Position numbers and translations under genes: made by a program
Shown: positions 19,517 to 24,438 of the stretch, in pieces
Numbering within the stretch: the first letter of the stretch is position 1
Layout of the letters: each line of letters begins with the position of its first letter
The notes under the pieces: model-generated
What the model was told of the DNA's origin: nothing
What the model saw: the letters and a program-made list of their open reading frames with translations, nothing else
Database searches by the model: none
Origin: VRUE01 sp036557525
GTDB taxonomy: Bacteria > Actinomycetota > Thermoleophilia > Solirubrobacterales > 70-9
Reading direction: 5' to 3'
Assembly (NCBI GenBank): GCA_036557525.1
Contig: DATBHH010000068.1
Location: forward strand, 1-24,438
DNA: 24,438 bases

Positions 19517-21106
19517 GTGGGTGACATCCAGATTCTGATCGCCGCGCTGCTGGTCTCGGTCGCGGTCCTGAACTCGCTCGCCAACTGGCTCTCGGTCCCG
19601 TATCCGATCGTCCTCGTCATCGGCGGGCTCCTGCTCGGCCTGGTGCCCGGAATACCGCAGGTCGAACTCGACCCGGACCTGGTGCTGCTGATCTTCCTGC
19701 CGCCGCTGCTCTACTCCGGCGCGTTCTTCGCCGACCTTCCGGCCCTGCGGTCGAACCTGCGGGTCCTCTCGCTGCTCGCGATCGGGCTCGTGCTGGCGAC
19801 GACGGCGGGCGTCGGCCTGCTCGCCCACGAGGTGTTCGATCTCCCGTGGGCGATCGCCCTCACCTTCGGGGCGATCGTCGCCCCGACCGACCCGACGGCG
19901 GCGACGGCGATCCTGCGCCGCCTGGGGATGCCGAGGCGGTTGGTCGACGTCCTCGAGGGCGAGGCTCTGCTGAACGACTCGACCGCGCTCGTCACCTACA
20001 AGATCGCGCTCGCGGCCGCGGTCGGGGGCGGCGTCTCGGCCCTCGACGGCGGTCTCGAATTCGTCGGCATCGCGGCCGGAGGCATCGCGATCGGCGCCGT
20101 CGTCGGCTACCTGATCGCCGAGATCCGCACTCGCCTCGAGGACCCGATGACCCAGGTGACGATCTCGCTCTTCACCGGCTACGCGGCATTCCTCCCGGCC
20201 GACGAGCTCGGCGTATCAGGCGTGCTGGCGACGGTCACGGCCGGCATCTACCTCGGCTGGCGGGCGCCGCGGATCGTCTCTCCGGAAACGCGGCTGCGAA
20301 CGTTCGCGGTCTGGGAATCGCTGATCTTCCTGATCGACGCGACGCTCTTCATCCTGATCGGGCTGCAGCTGCCGGTGATCGCCGACGGGGTCAGGGAAGC
20401 GGGGATCTCGGCCGGCACCGCGCTCGAGTACGCGGCGCTGACCTGCGCCGCGGTGGTCGGGATCCGGTTCGCCTGGACGTCGGTGATGACGGCGATCATC
20501 CGCACCCTCGACCGCCGGCCGTCGCAGCGAGAACGACGGGTGTCGAACGCGGTCCGGATCATCGGCGCCTGGTCGGGGATGCGGGGAGCGGTCTCGCTCG
20601 CGGCCGCCCTCGCCCTCCCGTTCGAGACCGACGCCGGCGCCCCCCTGCCCGGCCGCGACCTGATCCTCTTCCTCACCTTCGCCGTGATCCTCTTCTCCCT
20701 CGTCGGCCAGGGGCTGACCCTGCCGCTGCTCGTCCGCCGGCTGGGGATCCCGCTGGGCGAGGACCTCGAGGAGCGCGAGGAGATCCGAGCCCGGCTCGTC
20801 TCCGCCCGCGCCGCCCTCGAGCGCCTCGATGCTCTCGAGCTCGAGGACTGGACCAACGACGACACCATCCGCCGCGTCCGCGACCAGTACGAGTTCCGCC
20901 GCCGCCGGTTCAAGGTCCGCGCGGGAAAGTTCGACGACGACGGGATCGAGGACCGCTCGCTCTCCTACCAGCGGCTGATGCACGAGATCTTCGGCGCCCA
21001 GCGGGACGTCCTCATCGACCTCCGCAACCGCGGCGAGATCTCGGGCGAGGTGATGCGGCGGGTCGAGCGCGAGCTCGATCTCGAGGAGTCCCGGCTCGAC
21101 TACTGA
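19517..21106 (+). CDS. CPA1-family Na+/H+ antiporter (NhaP-like)
   Basis: The 529-residue antiporter has about 12 membrane helices in residues 1-405 and a 120-residue charged helical cytosolic tail. CPA1 hallmarks are FLPPLLYSGAFF, FGAIVAPTDPTAATAILRRLGMP (about 114-137) and EGEALLNDSTALVTYK (about 147-162) with the ion-binding aspartate after asparagine, plus GAWSGMRGAVSLAAALALP. It exchanges Na+ (or K+) for H+ across the membrane. The tail (RLVSARAALERLDALE, MHEIFGAQRDVLIDLRN) is a coiled-coil-like region seen in bacterial CPA1 members and may be regulatory. The GTG start has no obvious -10 or Shine-Dalgarno. The divergent cupin gene starts 60 bp away. Confidence 0.92.
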   Translation: MGDIQILIAALLVSVAVLNSLANWLSVPYPIVLVIGGLLLGLVPGIPQVELDPDLVLLIFLPPLLYSGAFFADLPALRSNLRVLSLLAIGLVLATTAGVGLLAHEVFDLPWAIALTFGAIVAPTDPTAATAILRRLGMPRRLVDVLEGEALLNDSTALVTYKIALAAAVGGGVSALDGGLEFVGIAAGGIAIGAVVGYLIAEIRTRLEDPMTQVTISLFTGYAAFLPADELGVSGVLATVTAGIYLGWRAPRIVSPETRLRTFAVWESLIFLIDATLFILIGLQLPVIADGVREAGISAGTALEYAALTCAAVVGIRFAWTSVMTAIIRTLDRRPSQRERRVSNAVRIIGAWSGMRGAVSLAAALALPFETDAGAPLPGRDLILFLTFAVILFSLVGQGLTLPLLVRRLGIPLGEDLEEREEIRARLVSARAALERLDALELEDWTNDDTIRRVRDQYEFRRRRFKVRAGKFDDDGIEDRSLSYQRLMHEIFGAQRDVLIDLRNRGEISGEVMRRVERELDLEESRLDY

Positions 21107-21143
21107 CGGCGTCCGGCGCCGCACGGCTCCCGGCAATGGGATC

Positions 21144-21959
21144 ATGGCGGCGATGTCGAATCGCAGGCACCGGGGGATCCTGCTCGTGGCGCTTTCCTGC
21201 GGCGCCGCCATCGTCATGCCCACCCCGGCGGCGGCCGACCCGCCGGGGCTCCTGATCGCGCCCTCGCCGTTCGACTTCGGCACCGTGCAGCCGGGCTCGA
21301 AATCCGCCGAACAGGTCTTCGTGGTCAAAAACGAAGGCTCCGAACCGGCGGCGATCGAAACCGTCGCCCTGTCGGGCGCCGATGCCGGCCAGTTCGAAAT
21401 CAGCGCCGGCGCCGACACCTGCAGCTCGATGGACCTACCCGCCGGAGGGGAAGCCGGGTGCAACGTCGGCGTCGTCTTCGCGCCGACCTCGGCGGGGCCG
21501 AAGTCGGCGACGCTTCAGGTTCCGACTAACGCCGCCGAACCACCGGCGACGGTCGCGCTCTCCGGCATCGGCGCCTCGCCCTCCTCGCCGCCAAGCGGGG
21601 GCGGCAGCGGACAGCCGCCCGCCCAGGCCGTGGCCCCGGCGAGACCCTCGAACGCGTTCGGCTTCGGCAAGGTCGTTTACAACAGGGGACGCGGCACGGC
21701 GAGCCTCCCGGTCAGGGTGCCCGGGCCCGGCACCCTGCTCCTCGGCGGGAAGGGGCTCATCGCCCGAAAGGGACCGGGCTCGACGCTGGTGCTCGGCGGG
21801 GCCGGGACGGCACGGTTGGCGATCGTCGCCACCGGCCGCTGGGAGTCGGCGCTCGACCGGACCGGGAGGGCGAAGGTCGTTGCCAGCGTCACCTACACGC
21901 CGACCGGCGGCGACGCATTGACGAAAAGCAGGAAGATCGCCCTCGTCAAGCGCCGCTGA
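21144..21959 (+). CDS. Secreted protein with ASPM-SPD-2-Hydin-like domain
   Basis: The 271-residue precursor has a Sec signal peptide (about 1-31, ending PAAA-DPP). Residues 33-140 show the choice-of-anchor/ASPM-SPD-2-Hydin pattern: PSPFDFGTVQPGSKSAEQVFVVKNEGSEPAAIE, then FEISAGADTCSS and CNVGVVFAPTSAGPKSATLQVPTNA. A proline/glycine/serine linker (about 143-165) leads to a basic C-terminal beta-rich module (FGFGKVVYNRGRGTASLPVRVPGPGTLLL ... VTYTPTGGDALTKSRKIALVK), which I recall on many secreted proteins of this lineage. It is probably a surface binding or scaffolding protein; the partner is unknown. ATG at 21144 or 21153 could be used. It is 37 bp after the antiporter gene, possibly co-transcribed. 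Confidence 0.78.
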   Translation: MAAMSNRRHRGILLVALSCGAAIVMPTPAAADPPGLLIAPSPFDFGTVQPGSKSAEQVFVVKNEGSEPAAIETVALSGADAGQFEISAGADTCSSMDLPAGGEAGCNVGVVFAPTSAGPKSATLQVPTNAAEPPATVALSGIGASPSSPPSGGGSGQPPAQAVAPARPSNAFGFGKVVYNRGRGTASLPVRVPGPGTLLLGGKGLIARKGPGSTLVLGGAGTARLAIVATGRWESALDRTGRAKVVASVTYTPTGGDALTKSRKIALVKRR

Positions 21960-23070
21960 GGACCCGCAGCGCGTCGGCCGGGATCCGCACCTTCACCGGG
22001 CTGCCCTGGCGGAAGCGGTCGAGGCCCTCGCCGCCGTTCGGCACCGAGGCCTGGAGCAGCGCCCCGGTCGCCAGCCGGACCATGACCTGGAGATTGGAGC
22101 CGACGAAGACCGTCCGGTCGACCATCCCCGGCAGGCAGTTGGGGCCGGGGTCGGGATCGTGATCGGAGACCTCGAGCCGCTCCGGCCGGACGACCACCGT
22201 CACCTCGCCGCGGGCGTCGAGATCGCCGCAGCCGGCCTCGAGCATGAACTCGCCGGCGCGGACGCTGCAGCCGCCGCCCTCGCCGCCGACGGCCTCGACG
22301 CTCATCGTGTTCGCGACCCCGAGGAAATCGGCGACGAACAGCGTCCGCGGGCTCTCGTAGACCTCGCGCGGCGTCCCGATCTGGTCGATCCGGCCGCGAT
22401 TCATCACCGCGATCCGGTCGCTCATGCTGAGCGCCTCCTCCTGGTCGTGGGTGACGAAGATGAAGGTCGTCCCGACCTCCTCCTGCAGCGACTTCAGCTC
22501 GAGTCGGAGCTGGCGCCGGATTTTGGCGTCGAGCGCGCCGAGCGGCTCGTCGAGGAGGAGCAGCGCCGGCCGCAGGATCAGGGCCCGCGCGAGGGCGACC
22601 CGCTGCTGCTGGCCGCCGGAGAGCTGGTGCGGGCGACGCTTGGCCAGCTCGCCGAGCTCGACCAGCTCGAGCGCCTCGCGCACCCGCCGCTCGCGGTCGC
22701 GGCGGTCGACCTTCTGGTAGCGGAGGCCGAAGGCGACGTTGTCGCTGACGTTGAGGTGGGGGAAGAGCGCGTAGCTCTGGAAGACGGTGTTGACATTGCG
22801 CCGCTCGGGGGGCACGGCCGAGAGGTCGGTGCCGTCGAGCAGGACCTCGCCGCCGGTCGGGCGCTCGAAGCCGGCGATCAGCCGCAGCGTCGTCGTCTTG
22901 CCGCAGCCCGACGGGCCGAGCAGCGAGAAGAACTCCCCGGCGGCGACGTCGAGGTCGATCCCGTCGACCGCGGTCACCTCCTCGAAGGCCTTGGTCAGCG
23001 CCCGCAGCGAGACGGCGCCGCTCCGCTCGGAGGCCTCGGCCGCGATCGCATCTCTCTCCCGGGTCGCCAT
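21946..23070 (-). CDS. potA: Polyamine-type ABC transporter ATP-binding protein (PotA-like)
   Basis: The 374-residue ATPase has Walker A GPSGCGKT (52-59), a Q-loop (VFQSYALFPH, about 97-105), signature LSGGQQQRVALARAL (150-164), Walker B LLLLDEP (170-176), the D-loop GALDA and the H-loop FVTHDQEEA (H208). A TOBE-type C-terminal domain from about 285 to 370 (VVVRPERLEV, VDRTVFVGSNLQV) is typical of the PotA/MalK group. It powers import of spermidine/putrescine-like substrates with the two permeases upstream. Its ATG shares one base with the TGA of the PotC-like gene (TGATG), with GGAAG just upstream. The 3' end overlaps the convergent secreted-protein gene by 14 bp. A role for other substrates of this group, such as Fe3+ or thiamine, is less likely given the permeases. 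Confidence 0.9.
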   Translation of the reverse strand: MATRERDAIAAEASERSGAVSLRALTKAFEEVTAVDGIDLDVAAGEFFSLLGPSGCGKTTTLRLIAGFERPTGGEVLLDGTDLSAVPPERRNVNTVFQSYALFPHLNVSDNVAFGLRYQKVDRRDRERRVREALELVELGELAKRRPHQLSGGQQQRVALARALILRPALLLLDEPLGALDAKIRRQLRLELKSLQEEVGTTFIFVTHDQEEALSMSDRIAVMNRGRIDQIGTPREVYESPRTLFVADFLGVANTMSVEAVGGEGGGCSVRAGEFMLEAGCGDLDARGEVTVVVRPERLEVSDHDPDPGPNCLPGMVDRTVFVGSNLQVMVRLATGALLQASVPNGGEGLDRFRQGSPVKVRIPADALRVLSGA

Positions 23071-24020
23071 CAGGCTTCCACCGTCGCCAGCTCGCGCATC
23101 GCCGCCCCGCCGCTGTCGGATTCGGTGCGGTGGCCGAACCAGCGCAGCGCTGCGTAGGCGCCGCCGACCCCGACCAGCGTCACGACGACCATGATCGTCG
23201 CGACCGCGTTCAGCGCCGGCGTCGTCGCCCCGCCGCGGGCGTTCGAGTAGAGCAGCATCGGGATCGTCGTCGTCTCGCCGCTCGAGGACATGTACTGGGT
23301 GACGACGAAGTCGTCGATCGAGAGCGCGAAGACGATCAGCATGCTGGCGAGGATTGCCGGCGTCAGCAGCGGCAGCAGCACGTGCTGGAGGGCCTGCCGC
23401 GGCGAGGCGCCGAGATCCCGCGCCGCCTGCTCGTAGTCGGGCCCGATCGCGGCCAGCCTGCTGCGGACGATCACGACCACGTAGGAGACCGAGAACGTCA
23501 CCTGGCCGATCACCTGGGCCGTTGTCCCGAGGTGGATCGCACTGAACGGGACCAGCGAGAGCTGGGTGAAGACCAGCAGCAGCGAGACCGCCATCGCGAG
23601 CTCCGGCGTCGTCAGCGGCACCAGCATCAGGAAGTTCGCCGCCCGCGAGCCGTAGCCGCGCCAGCGCGAGAGCCCGATCGCGAGAAGGATCCCGAGCGGC
23701 GCCGCGATCGCCATGTCGAGGACGGCCAGGGTCAGGCTGTGCTCGAGCGCGTGGGTGTAGGTCGGGTCGTGGAAGACCGAGAATGTTTCGTCCCCCCACC
23801 ACCACCGGGTGGAGAACCCCTGCCAGACGCTGCGCGAGCGCCCGTCGTTGAACGAGAACGCGATCGCGAACAGGACCGGGACGAGGGCCCAGATGATGTA
23901 GAGCCAGGTCGTCAGCGCCAGGAAGCGGGGGCGGCCCCAGGGGTTGGCGAGCCAGTCGGGCAGCCGGCTGGGCCGGATCGCCGGACGGGGCTCCTCGACT
24001 CGGGTCGCCGCCGCGCTCAC
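23070..24020 (-). CDS. potC: Polyamine-type ABC transporter permease (PotC-like)
   Basis: The 316-residue permease has a charged N-terminal extension of about 30 residues, a first membrane helix (FLALTTWLYIIWALVPVLFAIAFSFND), and five further helices. The EAA loop EQAARDLGASPRQALQHVLLPLLTP contacts the ATPase. The IDDFVVTQYMSSSGETTTIPMLLYSNARGG segment is characteristic of PotC. The GTG at 24020 is preferred over a TTG at 24026, because GAGGA lies 6 nt upstream of the GTG and is too close to the TTG. It is stop/start coupled to the ATPase gene (TGATG). Confidence 0.9.
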   Translation of the reverse strand: MSAAATRVEEPRPAIRPSRLPDWLANPWGRPRFLALTTWLYIIWALVPVLFAIAFSFNDGRSRSVWQGFSTRWWWGDETFSVFHDPTYTHALEHSLTLAVLDMAIAAPLGILLAIGLSRWRGYGSRAANFLMLVPLTTPELAMAVSLLLVFTQLSLVPFSAIHLGTTAQVIGQVTFSVSYVVVIVRSRLAAIGPDYEQAARDLGASPRQALQHVLLPLLTPAILASMLIVFALSIDDFVVTQYMSSSGETTTIPMLLYSNARGGATTPALNAVATIMVVVTLVGVGGAYAALRWFGHRTESDSGGAAMRELATVEA

Positions 24021-24029
24021 GACCAATCC

Positions 24030-24053
24030 TCGCGCTTCGCTCGCTGCGCGAAG
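24030..24053. repeat. Inverted repeat between the two permease genes
   Basis: CTTCGC (24035-24040) pairs with GCGAAG (24048-24053) across 7 nt. An alternative pairing uses TCGCGC (24030-24035) and GCGCGA (24046-24051). Further GCTTGCTCGCTCCGC-like sequence follows to 24090. Similar CTTCGCTCG-type hairpins are common between actinobacterial genes. It may stabilise or partly terminate the upstream permease transcript; no T-run is present. Confidence 0.4.
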
Positions 24054-24084
24054 GACCAGAGTGCGACGCTTGCTCGCTCCGCGC

Positions 24085-24438
24085 TCACGCTCGTTTCCTC
24101 TCCTGGCGGGCGATCTCCCAGAGGTAATAGACCATCCCGACCGCGAGCAGGGTCATCAGCACCAGGACCATCGCCGCGCCAAGGTTCTTCTGGGGCCCGC
24201 CCTGGACGAGGAGGTTGACGCTGTTGCCGAGCATGTTCGTGTTCGGCGACCCCGAGATCAGGTCGTTCGTGTAGTAGTCGCCGAACATCGGCAGCATGAT
24301 CAGGATCGTCCCGGCGAGGATGCTCGGCCAGCTCATCGGCAGGGTCACGCGGAGGAAGGTGCGCCAGGCCGATGCGCCGAGGTCGCGGGCGCCCTCGAGC
24401 AGGCTGCCGTCGATCCGGTCGAGCCCGGCGTAGACCGG
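24085..24438 (-). CDS. potB: Polyamine-type ABC transporter permease (PotB-like), 5' end outside the window
   Basis: The visible C-terminal 117 residues begin PVYAGLDRIDGSLLEGARDLGAS, the EAA-loop segment of a binding-protein-dependent permease. They continue with RVTLPMSWPSILAGTILIMLPMFGDYYTNDLISGSPNTNMLGNS, diagnostic of PotB/PotH, and end in a last membrane helix and a basic tail. The frame is open to the right edge, so the start and probably a PotD-type binding protein gene lie beyond it. It precedes the PotC-like gene by 64 bp containing a hairpin. Confidence 0.9.
   Translation of the reverse strand, partial: PVYAGLDRIDGSLLEGARDLGASAWRTFLRVTLPMSWPSILAGTILIMLPMFGDYYTNDLISGSPNTNMLGNSVNLLVQGGPQKNLGAAMVLVLMTLLAVGMVYYLWEIARQERKRA

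Overview
The window is GC-rich (roughly 70 %) chromosomal DNA in which almost every base is coding. I see no insertion sequence, phage cassette, tRNA, rRNA or CRISPR array. Several traits point to a high-GC actinobacterium, most likely of class Thermoleophilia (Solirubrobacterales and relatives). They are RTX-type secreted proteins with Sec signals, a secreted protein built of SCPS-x3-C repeats, glycine/lysine-rich secreted C-terminal modules, GTG/TTG starts, and many TANNNT boxes placed 6-7 nt before start codons. The lineage is an inference; no marker gene is present.

Layout. 1-203: no clear gene, but an exceptionally long Shine-Dalgarno-like sequence on the minus strand. 204-3563: an NAD(P)-dependent reductase/epimerase, then two secreted RTX-repeat proteins flanking an SSAT-like acetyltransferase. 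3553-6558: a PAP2-type membrane phosphatase, an AI-2E/PerM-family membrane protein and a metallo-beta-lactamase-fold hydrolase. 6504-10901: a membrane protein fusing a holin-4-like domain to an alkaline-phosphatase-superfamily domain, a secreted M14 carboxypeptidase, and a secreted seven-repeat protein that may be a beta-propeller. 10939-13460: PhzF, a TetR regulator and a divergent DUF2867-DCC pair, with a near-perfect operator between the divergent genes. 13349-19456: a long minus-strand run with an iron/electron-transfer flavour. In transcription order it holds a cupin, a ferritin-VIT iron exporter, a response regulator, a histidine kinase, a cytochrome-b-like membrane protein, an intrinsic terminator, a small acidic proline-rich membrane protein, ApbE flavin transferase and a ferric-reductase-like di-heme membrane protein. 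19517-21959: a CPA1 Na+/H+ antiporter and a secreted ASPM-SPD-2-Hydin-domain protein. 21946-24438: a PotABC-type polyamine ABC transporter, with the PotB-like permease cut by the window edge.

How it works together. The most coherent functional unit is 13349-19456. The two-component system is translationally coupled and shares a strand with two heme-type membrane proteins, ApbE and an iron exporter, which suggests an iron- or redox-responsive trans-membrane electron-transfer module. No flavinylated FMN-binding partner is visible in the window. Many first genes appear to be transcribed leaderless (TANNNT, 6-7 nt, start codon), while most operon-internal genes use overlapping stop/start codons or Shine-Dalgarno sequences. 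Five of six convergent gene pairs overlap at their 3' ends.
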